Positions 47,741-56,878 are shown, counted from the stretch's first letter. The stretch: 64,000 nt of DNA from Actinoallomurus purpureus (GCF_024055795.1 NZ_JAMXMY010000007.1:248001-312000), one strand, 5' to 3'. The notes: generated by a model not told the origin, from the letters alone. Program-made: numbers and translations.

Positions 47741-48782
47741 AGCCCGGCGGCCCGCCTCGGCGACACTTCTCGTGCTCGCCCTTCACCTGTTCGGTGCCAC
47801 ACCGGCGACCGCGCATGCCGACGGGAGGCACGCGCGTCCTGGGGACGAGGGTGCCATCGGCATCAGCCTCGTCGGGACTCCGTCAGATCGGACGGACGAT
47901 CCACGCGCGCGCGTCTTCATCGACGACCACGTCGATCCCGGCACCACGCTCACCCGGCGCCTGCGGGTCGACAGCACCTCGCGAACGCCCCAGCATGTGA
48001 CGCTCTACGCCGGCGCCGCCGGAATCAGCGGCCACCGCTTCACCTTCGCACCGGGCGCCACCGGTAACGAGCTGACCTCATGGATCACGCTCGACCGTTC
48101 CCGGCTCGCCCTGAAGGCGCACGCCGGCGAATCGGTCGAGGCCACCATCGCCGTACCGCCATGGGCGACGAAAGGCGAGCGGTACGCCGTCATCTGGGCA
48201 CAGGTGTCCTCCGTCGCGCGGAGCCGTAAGGCGAACATCGCCCTGGTCAACCGGGTCGGGATACGCACGTATCTCGACGTCGGCCCGGGCGGCGAACCGC
48301 CGTCGGACTTCACGATCGGCGAGGTACGGCCGCAGCGAACCAGGGGCGGACAACGGACGGTCGTGGCGACCGTCTCCAACACCGGCCGGCGCGCCATCGA
48401 CCTCGGTGGGCGGTTGTTCCTGTCCGCCGGCCCCGGTTCCCTGCGCACCGGCCCCCTCCCGGTCATCCGCGGCACGACACTGGCGCCCGGCGATCAGGGA
48501 CAGATCACCGTGCCCCTGGGCCCGGACCTGCCGGAGGGCCCGTGGACGTTCCGCCTCACCCTGCGAAGCGGCCGGATCGAGCACACGGCGACCGGCGCTC
48601 TCACCTTCTCGAAGAAAGCCAGCGCGTCAGGCGTATTGCCGTCATTCGTCACCTGCCTCCTGAGACCGGCCGGCACGCTCGCCGGATTCCTGACCGCCGC
48701 GCTGATCCTTCTTCTCGTCCGCCTGCGCCGTTTCCGCGCCGGTACACAAGTCCCCGGCCACCGGCCGTCTCGGACCAGGTGA
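47733..48782 (+). CDS. DUF916-type (WxL-interacting) membrane-anchored protein 2
   Basis: A 349-residue paralogue of the 42892 product. The same landmarks occur: DPRARVFIDDHVDPGTT, then TKGERYAVIWAQVSS, VGPGGEPPSDFTIGEVRP and VSNTGRRAIDLGGRLFLSAGPGS. A C-terminal membrane helix and the basic end SRTR follow. The TTG start at 47733 overlaps the WxL-like gene. Likely exported and anchored in the membrane with both domains outside. An inverted repeat lies downstream. Confidence 0.75.
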   Translation: MSEARRPASATLLVLALHLFGATPATAHADGRHARPGDEGAIGISLVGTPSDRTDDPRARVFIDDHVDPGTTLTRRLRVDSTSRTPQHVTLYAGAAGISGHRFTFAPGATGNELTSWITLDRSRLALKAHAGESVEATIAVPPWATKGERYAVIWAQVSSVARSRKANIALVNRVGIRTYLDVGPGGEPPSDFTIGEVRPQRTRGGQRTVVATVSNTGRRAIDLGGRLFLSAGPGSLRTGPLPVIRGTTLAPGDQGQITVPLGPDLPEGPWTFRLTLRSGRIEHTATGALTFSKKASASGVLPSFVTCLLRPAGTLAGFLTAALILLLVRLRRFRAGTQVPGHRPSRTR

Positions 48783-48917
48783 TCAACGGTGGTCACCCCG
48801 CATGCCGTTTCTCACGGAAGTGACGAATGCGCTCACCCGTCGAGAAGTCAGCACGTAGCTCCATGGCCCCTCCGGGGAGAGCGAACTCCATCCGCAGACT
48901 ATGGAGGCCATACCGTT

Positions 48918-48966
48918 GATCATCGAGGGTTTTCGCCTCTATCGGTGCGAAAACCCTCGCCGATCA
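48918..48966. terminator. long inverted repeat between convergent genes
   Basis: The arms CGAGGGTTTTCGC (48924-48936) and GCGAAAACCCTCG (48947-48959) form a perfect 13-bp stem with a 10-base loop. They extend to about 20 bp with two mismatches (TGATC/GATCA). It lies between the DUF916-type and HAD genes and is probably a bidirectional terminator. Confidence 0.7.
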
Positions 48967-49002
48967 TGGCCCCCTCGGCGCCTGCGGCTACGGCGCGGCG
49001 CG

Positions 49003-49599
49003 CTACCCGGCGGTCAGGTCTCGGGCCTGGTCCGGGGAGTGGAAGACCTCGGCGCGCATGCCGACCTCGCGGGCGGCCAGGACGTTGACCTCCGTGTCGT
49101 CGATGAACAGGCAGTCGGCGGGCGCGACGCCGAGGTGTTCGGCGGCGATCTCGAACGCGCGGTGGTCGGGCTTGGCCACGCCGATGGCGCAGGAGTACGT
49201 CAACGCGTCGAAGTGCGCGAGCCACGGCCCGTGCCGCTCCTCGAACACCGGGACCAGGTCGGCGATGATGTTCGACAGCAGGCCGAGGGTGCGCTCCTGC
49301 CCAGCGAGCTCGCCGAGGAGGGAGACCATGGCCGGGTCGACGTCGGTCCAGCTCGCGAGGTCCGCCTCGATCAACGCGCGGATCGTCTCGGAGGTGAACC
49401 GCACGCCCACCCTGTCGGCGACCGCCGCCCAGTACTCCGCGCTGGGCTGTCCGGCGTCGTACGGCTTGCGGAGCGCCCAGTAGGCGTCCCACAGCGCCTC
49501 CGGCTCGACGCCGGCGATCTCCTCGATCCGGCGCTTGGCGTCGGGCGTCTGGGGCAGCGCGATGACGCCGAACAGGTCGAACAGGATCGCACGCGGCAT
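49003..49599 (-). CDS. HAD-superfamily hydrolase (HAD-IA type)
   Basis: A 198-residue HAD hydrolase. Motif I reads LFDLFGVI: the nucleophile Asp is present, but the second Asp of DxD is missing, as in the epoxide-hydrolase-N/YihX-like subgroup (FDLGxV). LLSNI is motif II, GVAKPDHRAF motif III and FIDDTEVNV motif IV. It likely removes phosphate from a small metabolite. The ATG at 49599 follows GAGGAGAGGG. Confidence 0.88.
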   Translation of the reverse strand: MPRAILFDLFGVIALPQTPDAKRRIEEIAGVEPEALWDAYWALRKPYDAGQPSAEYWAAVADRVGVRFTSETIRALIEADLASWTDVDPAMVSLLGELAGQERTLGLLSNIIADLVPVFEERHGPWLAHFDALTYSCAIGVAKPDHRAFEIAAEHLGVAPADCLFIDDTEVNVLAAREVGMRAEVFHSPDQARDLTAG

Positions 49600-49739
49600 G
49601 CTGCCCTCTCCTCGAACAGGATCACAATCGGTCATGTGAGCCTATGCGCCGCCGCGCCGGTGTCGCGAACATGTGAGGGGACCAGGGCGGCCGTCCGGCG
49701 CGTCCGGGCCCGCCGGTGACGGGACGTGACAGGCACTTG

Positions 49740-49768
49740 AACAAGCGGTTGGGCGGACACGCCATAAT
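49740..49768 (+). promoter_or_regulatory. KstR2-like operator (site 5) and promoter of the regulator
   Basis: AACAAGCGGTTGGG (49740-49753) differs at two positions from AnCAAGnnCTTGnT. A -10-like CATAAT (49763-49768) follows. The GTG start lies six bases after the -10, so the transcript may be leaderless. The site suggests self-control of the regulator. Confidence 0.65.
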
Positions 49769-49774
49769 GAGGGG

Positions 49775-50452
49775 GTGACGACCACGAGCAAGGACAACGG
49801 ACGGCAGCGGGCCGACGCCCGCACCGGCACCGCGGGGGGCGGCCGCCGGCGCGCGAAGGGCTCGTCGGCGCTCGCCTCCGAGCGCCGCGACCACCTCGTG
49901 AAGCTCGCCGCGGAGCTCTTCGCGAAGAAGGGGTACCAGGCTACGACCGTCCGCAACATCGCGGACGAGGCCGGCATCCTGTCCGGGAGTCTCTACCACC
50001 ACTTCGACTCCAAGGAGTCGATCGTGGACGAGATCCTGACGTCCTTCTTCGACGTGCTGGCCGCCGCGAACCAGGCGGCGCTGGCGAGGGGCGGTGACCC
50101 GCGCGAGGTCCTGTCCGAGCTCGTGCGCATCTGCTTCGGCACGCTGGTCCCGCACCGCGCCGCCATCATGGTGCTGCAGAACGACTGGAACTACCTCAAG
50201 CAGTTCGACCGGTTCGACTATCTGACCAAGGCCGAGGCCGACACCGAGCGGTTGTGGGTCGACCAGATCAAGCGGGGTCAGGAGAGCGGCCTGTTCCGCG
50301 ACGACATCGAGCCGAAGCTCACCTACCGGATGATCCGCGACACCATCTGGGTGACGGTCCGGTGGTTCCACCCCGAGGGCCGGCTCGACGCCGACGGCCT
50401 CGCCGACCACTACATCAAGGTCCTGTTCGACGGCATCTCCAAGCATCACTGA
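49775..50452 (+). CDS. TetR-family regulator, KstR2-like
   Basis: A 225-residue TetR-type repressor. After a 35-residue basic extension comes the helix-turn-helix segment ATTVRNIADEAGILSGSLYHHF (about residues 56-77). The C-terminal ligand domain ends in MIRDTIWVTVRWFHPEG and HYIKVLFDGISK. Both parts closely resemble mycobacterial KstR2 (Rv3557c) as recalled; KstR2 represses HIP catabolism genes and is released by HIP-CoA. The KstR2-like sites in this window agree. The start is GTG at 49775 near a -10 box. No catabolic gene is directly adjacent. Confidence 0.85.
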   Translation: MTTTSKDNGRQRADARTGTAGGGRRRAKGSSALASERRDHLVKLAAELFAKKGYQATTVRNIADEAGILSGSLYHHFDSKESIVDEILTSFFDVLAAANQAALARGGDPREVLSELVRICFGTLVPHRAAIMVLQNDWNYLKQFDRFDYLTKAEADTERLWVDQIKRGQESGLFRDDIEPKLTYRMIRDTIWVTVRWFHPEGRLDADGLADHYIKVLFDGISKHH

Positions 50453-50512
50453 GGCCGCGCCGGGCGCCACAGGCCGGGCACTGCCGACCCGGGCGCCCGC
50501 GGCGCGGTCACT

Positions 50513-50599
50513 TCAGCCGAGCTGGACGATGCGTTCGGCGAGCATGTCCGTGTGCGTCTGCTCCTCGGCCGCGTGCTCCTGACCTACCTCCGCGCTCAC
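50513..50599 (-). other. 28-codon ORF or gene remnant
   Basis: A GTG-initiated frame encodes VGQEHAAEEQTHTDMLAER and ends IVQLG. The helical pattern looks like the C-terminus of a ferritin-like or similar four-helix protein. It lies 18 bases downstream of the MMPL gene. It could be a remnant or chance; a function cannot be assigned. Confidence 0.25.
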
Positions 50600-50617
50600 G
50601 GTCTACACCGCCCCCGC

Positions 50618-52756
50618 CTACTCGGCGCGGACCGGCACGCGCGGCGCGGCGGTGGCGGGTTCGGCGGCGGGCAGCAGGCGGGCGAGCCAGCCGGGCAGCC
50701 ACCAGTTCGCCCCGCCGAGGAGCTCCATGACCGCCGGGACGAGGACCATGCGGACGACCGTCGCGTCGATGAGCACGGCCACGCCCAGCCCCAGGCCCAT
50801 CTGCTTGACCGCGATGTCCGCGCCGAGCAGCACTGACAGGAACACGCACACCATGATCGCCGCAGCGGCGGTGATCACACGGGCGGTACGGGCGAGCCCC
50901 CGCGTGACGGCCTCCCGCGTCGCCACGCCCGCGTCGTACTCCTCACGGACCCGGGAGATCAGGAACACCTCGTAGTCCATGGACAGCCCGAACAGGATCG
51001 GGAACATGAACAGCGGCACCCACGCGGTCACCGGCATCCCGGTCGGGAAGCCGAGCTGACGCCCCAGCCATCCCCACTGGACGACGGCGGTGAGCACACC
51101 GTAGGCCGCCCCGATGGACAGCAGGTTCATCAGCGCGGCCTTGATCGCGATCGCCACCGACCGGACCAGCACCAGGAGCAGGAGCAGCGACAGGCCCACG
51201 ACCACCGCGATCAGCAAGACCAGCCGGGACGTGACCGCGTCGGCGAAGTCGATCGTCCCGGCGTTCGGGCCGCCGACGTACACCTGCGGGCCGCCGGCGT
51301 CGCGCCGCGCGGCCATGGCCGCGCGCAGGGTGTGCACCAGCCTCGGCGTCGCGGCGTCCTGCAGACCCGTCTTCGGGTACGCGACGAACATGGCGGTCGT
51401 CCCGTCCCGGCTGGTCCGTACGGGCGTCACCGAGGCGACCCCGGGCGTGCTCCGGACGGCGTCGGCCACCGGCCGGGCGTCACCGGGCGGGCGGGCCACC
51501 ACGACCAGCGGCGCGTCGTATCCGGCGCCGAAGCCGTCGGCGAGGATGCGGTGCGAGGCGTAGGCACTCGTGTCGTGGGGCTGGGTGCTGGAGTCGGTGA
51601 AGCTCAGCCGCATCGACAGCGTCGGCACGGCCAGGGTGAGCAGCGCGATCGCGGAGGTCGCGAGGGCGAGGACCGGCCGCCGCTGGATCACCCCGGCCCA
51701 CCGCTCGGACAGCGGACGGCGCGCGCGCCGCCGGGTCAGGAGGCGCAGCCCGAACCGGTCGATGTTCCGGCCGGTGAAGCCGAGCAACGCGGGGAGCAGG
51801 GTGATCGCGGTGACCATCGTCATCAGCACCGTCAGCGACGCGGCGACGGCGACGGCGTTCAGCAGCCGCTGGCCCATGACGAACAGGCCCATCAGCGCGA
51901 CGACCACGGTCGTGCCCGCGAACAGCACCGACCGCCCGGCGGTCGCGATGGCGACGACGGTGGCGTGCTCGGGGTCGGCTCCGTCCTCGGACAGGGCCTC
52001 GCGGTACCGGGTGACGATGAACAGCGCGTAGTCGATGCCCACGCCAAGGCCGATGAGGCCGGCGACGATCGGGCTGAAGCCCGGCGCGGGCAGCAGGTGG
52101 CCGAGCAGGCCGATGCCGGCCAGGCCGGTGCCGATCCCGAACACCGCGGTGACGATCGGCAGGCCCATCGCCAGCAGCGATCCGAACGCGATGAGCAGCA
52201 CGATGACGGCCGCGAGCAGCCCGATGCCCTCCGTCGGCCCGCCCCCGGGCGTCTCCGCGTTGATCACCGCGCTGCCGCCGAGCGCGAGGGCCAGGCCGTC
52301 CCCGGACGCCTTCCGCACGTCGGAGATCATCGCGGTGACGTCCTTCACCGGCATGTCGTCGGACACCTTGTCGAGCTGGACCGGGGCGAACGCCGTCCGT
52401 TGATCGGGCGACACCTGGCCGGGCGCCTGATAAGGCGAGCTCACCGACACGACGTGCGGGGTGTGGGCGAGGTCGCCGAGCACCTTCTCCACCCGGGACC
52501 GTACGGCCTGGACGCCGCCGTCGGCGCGGATGGCGAGGGTGAGGGTGTCACCGTTCTGGCCCGGGAAGTGTTGCTTGATCAGCTCCTGGGCACGGGAGGA
52601 CTCGGATTTTCCTCCCGAGAAGTCGTTGTCGGCGGGTGCGGCGAAGCTGAAGCCGACGGCGATGATGATCGCGGCGCCGACGATCCAGGCCGCCAGGACC
52701 AGGCGCCTGCGGCGATGACAGAAACGGGCCAGCCGTGCGAGCGGTCCGTCGTACAT
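50618..52756 (-). CDS. MMPL/RND-family membrane transporter
   Basis: A 712-residue transporter with the MMPL layout: helix 1, a large external domain, five helices, a second external domain and five more helices. GLGVGIDYALFIVTRYREA and the mirror segment GLSMDYEVFLISRVREEY are the two conserved half-repeat motifs. MMPL proteins export lipids or drugs using the proton gradient. The ATG at 52756 was chosen over the GTG nine bases upstream because GAGGTGAT is then at a good distance. A fragment of a paralogue lies at 55722-56183. Confidence 0.93.
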   Translation of the reverse strand: MYDGPLARLARFCHRRRRLVLAAWIVGAAIIIAVGFSFAAPADNDFSGGKSESSRAQELIKQHFPGQNGDTLTLAIRADGGVQAVRSRVEKVLGDLAHTPHVVSVSSPYQAPGQVSPDQRTAFAPVQLDKVSDDMPVKDVTAMISDVRKASGDGLALALGGSAVINAETPGGGPTEGIGLLAAVIVLLIAFGSLLAMGLPIVTAVFGIGTGLAGIGLLGHLLPAPGFSPIVAGLIGLGVGIDYALFIVTRYREALSEDGADPEHATVVAIATAGRSVLFAGTTVVVALMGLFVMGQRLLNAVAVAASLTVLMTMVTAITLLPALLGFTGRNIDRFGLRLLTRRRARRPLSERWAGVIQRRPVLALATSAIALLTLAVPTLSMRLSFTDSSTQPHDTSAYASHRILADGFGAGYDAPLVVVARPPGDARPVADAVRSTPGVASVTPVRTSRDGTTAMFVAYPKTGLQDAATPRLVHTLRAAMAARRDAGGPQVYVGGPNAGTIDFADAVTSRLVLLIAVVVGLSLLLLLVLVRSVAIAIKAALMNLLSIGAAYGVLTAVVQWGWLGRQLGFPTGMPVTAWVPLFMFPILFGLSMDYEVFLISRVREEYDAGVATREAVTRGLARTARVITAAAAIMVCVFLSVLLGADIAVKQMGLGLGVAVLIDATVVRMVLVPAVMELLGGANWWLPGWLARLLPAAEPATAAPRVPVRAE

Positions 52757-52981
52757 GGGGATCACCTCGTGGACGTGTCAATGGCGTCCCGAGGGTGACG
52801 GCCGGTCGCGCCCGTGCGCGTCAGCCCGGCGATGACACTTCGCGGCGGCCGTACTCCTCGGGGAGTACGGCGGTGGTGGTAGCGGATGGCCGTGGTCGTC
52901 CGTACGGAGCAGGAAGCCGGTGCGGCGGCTCGCCCGTGAGACCTGCCGGTGTGCAGGGGCCGCCCAGAACTCCCGACTTAA

Positions 52982-53029
52982 GTAAGATGACATCTACGTA
53001 AGATGCAATCTACGTTGGTTCGATCTTAC
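52982..53029. promoter_or_regulatory. tandem 16-bp repeats before the ATPase gene
   Basis: GTAAGATGACATCTAC (52982-52997) is followed directly by GTAAGATGCAATCTAC (52998-53013). Each is a near-palindrome, and a further half-site ATCTTAC lies at 53023-53029. The cluster is AT-rich and sits just before the chosen ATG, so it looks like an operator array covering the promoter of the ATPase gene. Confidence 0.6.
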
Positions 53030-53044
53030 TTCGGGGGGCTCGAC

Positions 53045-54490
53045 ATGGAGTTCAGAGGACGGGTGGCCGATCTGGCGTTGCTGGACCGCCAGCTGGAGCT
53101 CGTCTCCGCGGGCAAGGGGAGCACCCGCGGGCAGGCACTGATCATGACGGGCCGCCGCCGAGTCGGAAAGTCACGCCTTGTGCAGGAGTTCTGCGATCGG
53201 TCGGCGGTGCCGTATGTCGTCTTTCAGGCGACTCGTGGCAGGAATGCGGCCGCCGAACGCTCCGACTTCATAGAAGGCATCGGCCAATCCGGTCTACGGG
53301 GTGCCGAGCTGATCGAAGGACTCGAGCCCCGCGACTGGAACCAGGCCCTGCGGTCCCTTGCCGTGGCCCTTCCGGACGACACGCCCAGCATCGTCGTTCT
53401 GGATGAGGTGCCGTGGCTGATCGAACAGGACGGGGAGTTCGAAGGCGCTCTCCAGACCGCGTGGGATCGCCATCTGTCGAACAAGCCCGTTCTGATGATT
53501 CTCGTCGGCAGTGACCTGTCGATTATGGAGTCGCTCCAGGAGTACGGACGACCGTTCTTCGGACGAGCGGCCAGAATGACCGTTCGCCCTCTCAGCCTCA
53601 GTGACGTCCAGTCGATGACGGGACTGCCCGCCGCCGAGACGATCGACGCCTTCCTGATCACCGGTGGGCTACCAGAGGTGATCAGGCCGTGGGAGCCGGG
53701 AATGACCCGCGCCGATTACCTCAGGGACAGCCTGGCCAACCCCCTCTCGCCGTTGTTGATGGCGGGGGAGCTCACCTTGCTCGGCGAATTCCCCGAGGCC
53801 ACATACACCCGGACCGTCCTGGAGTCGATCGGCACAGGCGAACGGACATTCGGTTCCATCGCCAACAAGGCCGGCGCGGGCTCCCCGATCCCCTCGGGAA
53901 CGCTCTCACCCATCCTGGCGAACTTGATCGCTAAACGCGTCATAGCCGTCGACATTCCGCTCTCCGGAAAACTTGACAGCAAGAACAAGCGCTACCGGGT
54001 GGCAGATCCCTACCTCAGGTTCTGGTTGGCGTTCCTGCAACGGGGGATCGCGGAAAGCGAGCGTGGCCGAGGCGATCTGGTTCACCGCCGCATCGAACGA
54101 TCATGGACCTCCTGGCGTGGACGGGCCGTCGAGCCGGTGATCAGGGAATCCCTGGCCATGATGCTCCCTGCTGACGAGTGGCCGGAGACCGAGGCGATCG
54201 GTGGCTGGTGGAACCGGCAGAACAATCCGGAGATCGATCTGATAGGAGCCGATCGATCACCGGTCGCGAACCGGATCCACTTCGTCGGCTCGATCAAGTG
54301 GCTGGAGGACCAGCCGTTCTCACGGCACGACTATGACTGCCTCGCCCGGGACCGTTTCTCGGTTCCCGGAAGCGACCATCAGACCCCCCTGGTCGCCGTG
54401 ACGCGCTCCGGAGTGGTCGACGCACTCCCGTTGACCCAGGTCTGGGGACCGGACCACCTCGTCGACGCGTGGCGGCGCACGGTCGGCTGA
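53045..54490 (+). CDS. archaeal-type ATPase with DUF234 (DExX-box AAA protein)
   Basis: A 481-residue ATPase. Walker A is TGRRRVGKSRL near residue 40 and Walker B IVVLDEVPWLI near residue 120. The winged-helix region contains SPILANLIAKRVI, followed by the DUF234 nuclease-like end. The ATG at 53045 is preferred: GGGGGG lies upstream, and the family starts with FxGRxxEL. An ATG at 53003 falls inside the operator repeats. Members are often found near mobile or defence genes, role unknown. The coding region is slightly less GC-rich than its neighbours. Confidence 0.85.
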   Translation: MEFRGRVADLALLDRQLELVSAGKGSTRGQALIMTGRRRVGKSRLVQEFCDRSAVPYVVFQATRGRNAAAERSDFIEGIGQSGLRGAELIEGLEPRDWNQALRSLAVALPDDTPSIVVLDEVPWLIEQDGEFEGALQTAWDRHLSNKPVLMILVGSDLSIMESLQEYGRPFFGRAARMTVRPLSLSDVQSMTGLPAAETIDAFLITGGLPEVIRPWEPGMTRADYLRDSLANPLSPLLMAGELTLLGEFPEATYTRTVLESIGTGERTFGSIANKAGAGSPIPSGTLSPILANLIAKRVIAVDIPLSGKLDSKNKRYRVADPYLRFWLAFLQRGIAESERGRGDLVHRRIERSWTSWRGRAVEPVIRESLAMMLPADEWPETEAIGGWWNRQNNPEIDLIGADRSPVANRIHFVGSIKWLEDQPFSRHDYDCLARDRFSVPGSDHQTPLVAVTRSGVVDALPLTQVWGPDHLVDAWRRTVG

Positions 54491-54495
54491 TCCGC

Positions 54496-55590
54496 TCAGC
54501 GGACCAGGATGGCGGCGCTGCCGTAGCTGCCGCCGAAGCCGGTGCACAGGGCGACCTCGGCGCCGGGGACCTGGTTCACTCCGTCGCCGCGCAGCTGCCG
54601 CACCGCCTCGGCGACGTTGTTGAGGCCGTGGACGTACCCCTCCGACAGCAGCCCGCCGTGCGGGTTCACGGTGGCGAGTCCCTGGCGGAGCGCGTCGGAC
54701 AGGTCCGCCCGCGCGCAGAGCCCGAAGTCCTCCAGTTGGCGCGGGACCAGCCAGGAGTAGGCGTCGTACAGCAGGGCCACGTCGACGTCCGCTGGTGTCA
54801 TGCCCGCGGCCGCGTAGAGCGGACCGGCGACATGGGAGGAGAAGATCCTCGTCACGTCACCGGTCCTGTCCATGGCCGAGGCACCCGGCCCCCCGCCGCG
54901 GACGACGGCGTGGACGCGCGGGGCGCCCGGCGCCCGGTCGGCGGAGGTGACGACCAGGGCGCAGGCGCCGTCCGTCTCCTGACAGCAGTCGGCGCGGCGC
55001 AGAGGCGAGGCCACGGGCGGGCTCGCCCAGTAGTCCTCCTGCTCGCGGCGCAGCGCCCGCGGGTTGGCCGCGGCGTGGGCGCGGGAACCGCGGACGACCG
55101 CGCACAGGTCCTCCTCGGTGAGACCGGTGTCGTGCAGGTAGCGCTGGGCGGCGAGGGCGAACTGCAGCACCGGTCCGGCCAGGCCGTACGGATGGGTGAA
55201 CTGCTCCTCGACCCCCTCCCCCAGCTTCAGGGAGAGGGTGTTCATCCGCCGTCCGGACCGGCCGTTGAGGGCCCGGTAGACGAGGACGGTCCGGGCCAGG
55301 CCCGCGTCGATGAGCATGGCGGCGTCGCCGAGGATCGACGCGGACTGCGTGCCGCCGCCGTAGATCTCGTTGTGCCAGCCGAGCTCGATCCGCAGTTCCC
55401 GGGCGACGTGGATCACGGGGGCGGAGTCGCCGAGGTGGTAGCTGAGGATCGCGTCCGGCTGCTGCCCCGCCTCCTCGATCGCCCGGCGCGCGGCCTCGAC
55501 CGCCAGCTGCAGTTCGGTGCGGCCGGAGCTCCGGGACAGGTCGGTCATGCCGATCCCGGCGATCGCCGCCTTTCCGGAGAAACCCTGCAT
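54496..55590 (-). CDS. thiolase-fold lipid-transfer protein, intact copy
   Basis: A 364-residue thiolase-superfamily protein of the SCP-x/Ltp type. It has CCQETDGACALVVTSADRA, VALLYDAYSWLVPRQLEDFGLC, PHGGLLSEGYVHGLNNVAEAV and the end TGFGGSYGSAAILVR. Unlike the 26209 gene it has no DUF35 partner next to it. The ATG is at 55590. A KstR2-like operator lies 80 bp upstream. A truncated copy with the same promoter occurs at 59178-59629. The catalytic-type cysteine position (YDCF in the paralogue) is YDAY here, so it is unlikely to be a classical thiolase. Confidence 0.85.
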   Translation of the reverse strand: MQGFSGKAAIAGIGMTDLSRSSGRTELQLAVEAARRAIEEAGQQPDAILSYHLGDSAPVIHVARELRIELGWHNEIYGGGTQSASILGDAAMLIDAGLARTVLVYRALNGRSGRRMNTLSLKLGEGVEEQFTHPYGLAGPVLQFALAAQRYLHDTGLTEEDLCAVVRGSRAHAAANPRALRREQEDYWASPPVASPLRRADCCQETDGACALVVTSADRAPGAPRVHAVVRGGGPGASAMDRTGDVTRIFSSHVAGPLYAAAGMTPADVDVALLYDAYSWLVPRQLEDFGLCARADLSDALRQGLATVNPHGGLLSEGYVHGLNNVAEAVRQLRGDGVNQVPGAEVALCTGFGGSYGSAAILVR

Positions 55591-55605
55591 GGCACCTCAC
55601 CCGAT

Positions 55606-55721
55606 GACGGCCGGGCGGCAGGGACCGCCCTGGCGGGAGCGACCCGGCCTGGTGCCGCCAGTCTGTCATAACAATCGCTTGCTCGGCAGCTGGCCCGATC
55701 CGGCTCCGGAGACGATCTTGA
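55606..55721. repeat. duplicated thiolase promoter, copy 1, with KstR2-like operator (site 6)
   Basis: These 116 bases recur at 59514-59629 in the same orientation with about six differences by eye and no length change. They hold the operator AACAATCGCTTGCT (55670-55683), one mismatch from the KstR2 motif on the minus strand. Likeness stops sharply at GATCTTGA, exactly where the MMPL fragment begins. Confidence 0.88.
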
Positions 55722-56183
55722 TTCGGCCGGCCCACCGCCGGGCGTTTCGGCGTTCACCACCGCGGCGCCGCCGAGGGCGAGCGTCAGCCCGTCCCCGGAC
55801 CCCGCGCGCACGTCGGAGATCATCGCCGCGACGTCCTGCTTCGGCACGTCGCCGGACCCCCTGTCGAGCTGGATCGGGGCGAAGGCCGTCCGGCGGTTCG
55901 GCGACACCTGACCCGGCGCCCGGTACGGCGAGCTCACGGATGTGACATGCCGGGCGTGGGCGAGTTCGCCGAGCACCTTCTCCACCCGGGGCCGTACGGC
56001 GTCGATCCCGCCGTCGGCGCGGATGGCGAGGGTGAGCGTGTCGCCTTCCTGGCTGGGGAAGTGCTTCTTGATCAGATCCTGGGCCTGGGAGGACTCGGCC
56101 TTGCCTCCGGAGAAGTCGTTGTCGGCCGGTGCGGCGAAGCTGAAACCGACGGCGATGACGGCCGCGGCGCCGACGATCCAGGC
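55722..56183 (-). pseudogene. MMPL transporter fragment
   Basis: About 154 codons match residues 27-180 of the intact MMPL protein at 50618-52756, from AWIVGAAAVIAVGFSF through DTLTLAIRADGGIDAVR to NAETPGGGPAE. Both ends are abrupt. Upstream is histidine-kinase sequence in another frame, and downstream is the thiolase promoter. No start or stop of its own is present. This is a recombination remnant, not a functional gene. Confidence 0.9.
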
Positions 56184-56239
56184 CGGCAGGCAGGCGGACA
56201 CCGTGAACCCTCCGGCCGGCCCCCGCCGCGTGGCGAACC

Positions 56240-56878
56240 GTCGTCCCCGTCGCCGAGCAGGTGCAGGGCGCTGCCGGCCTGCACGGTGATCGTGACCATG
56301 CTGTGCGCGACGGTGTCGTGCAGCTCCCGGGCGATCCGCAGACGCTCCTCCACGACGCGCCGGGCGGTCTCCCGCTCGCGGCTCTCCTCGGCCTGCCGCA
56401 GCCGCTCGGCGGCAAGCTCGCGTCGGCTGCGCGCGTACTCGCCGAACAGGATGATCCCGGCCAGCAGGGTGACCTGCGGCAGGGAGTCACTCAGCGTCTG
56501 CATCACCGACTCGCCCTTGAGCCCCAGGGTCACGACGTACCCGGCGATCAGGTAGAACACCGTGACGCCGGTGGCCCAGCGCCACTTTCCGGCCAGGGCG
56601 GCGAAGTACAGCTGGACCGACAGCACGTACGCCGGGGAGAACCCCGGATATCCGGTCGAGTAGTAGACGAAGAGCAGGGCGGAGGAGGCGAGGAGGACGC
56701 CGAGCGGCCACCGCCGGTGCAGCGGGATCGGCAGCGCGATCAGCGCGACCACGATTTACGCCCCGAGGTCGACCGGCCTCGAACGGGGCTCGCGGGCCAC
56801 CGACACGGTGATGCACAGACCGATCACCTCGCCGATCGTCAGGATCACGTCGATCAGCACGGCACGGGACGGACGCAT
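56240..56878 (-). pseudogene. truncated sensor histidine kinase
   Basis: From an ATG at 56878 the frame encodes membrane helices (AVLIDVILTIGEVIGLCI, LIALPIPLHRRWPLGVLL) and then the HisKA_3 dimerisation helix ERLRIARELHDTVAHSMVTI with its phospho-accepting His. An in-frame TAA at 56756-56758 interrupts the first 41 codons from the rest. The ATP-binding domain is missing: homology ends shortly after the His-box, where MMPL sequence starts. No response regulator gene follows. It is a decayed two-component gene. Confidence 0.85.
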
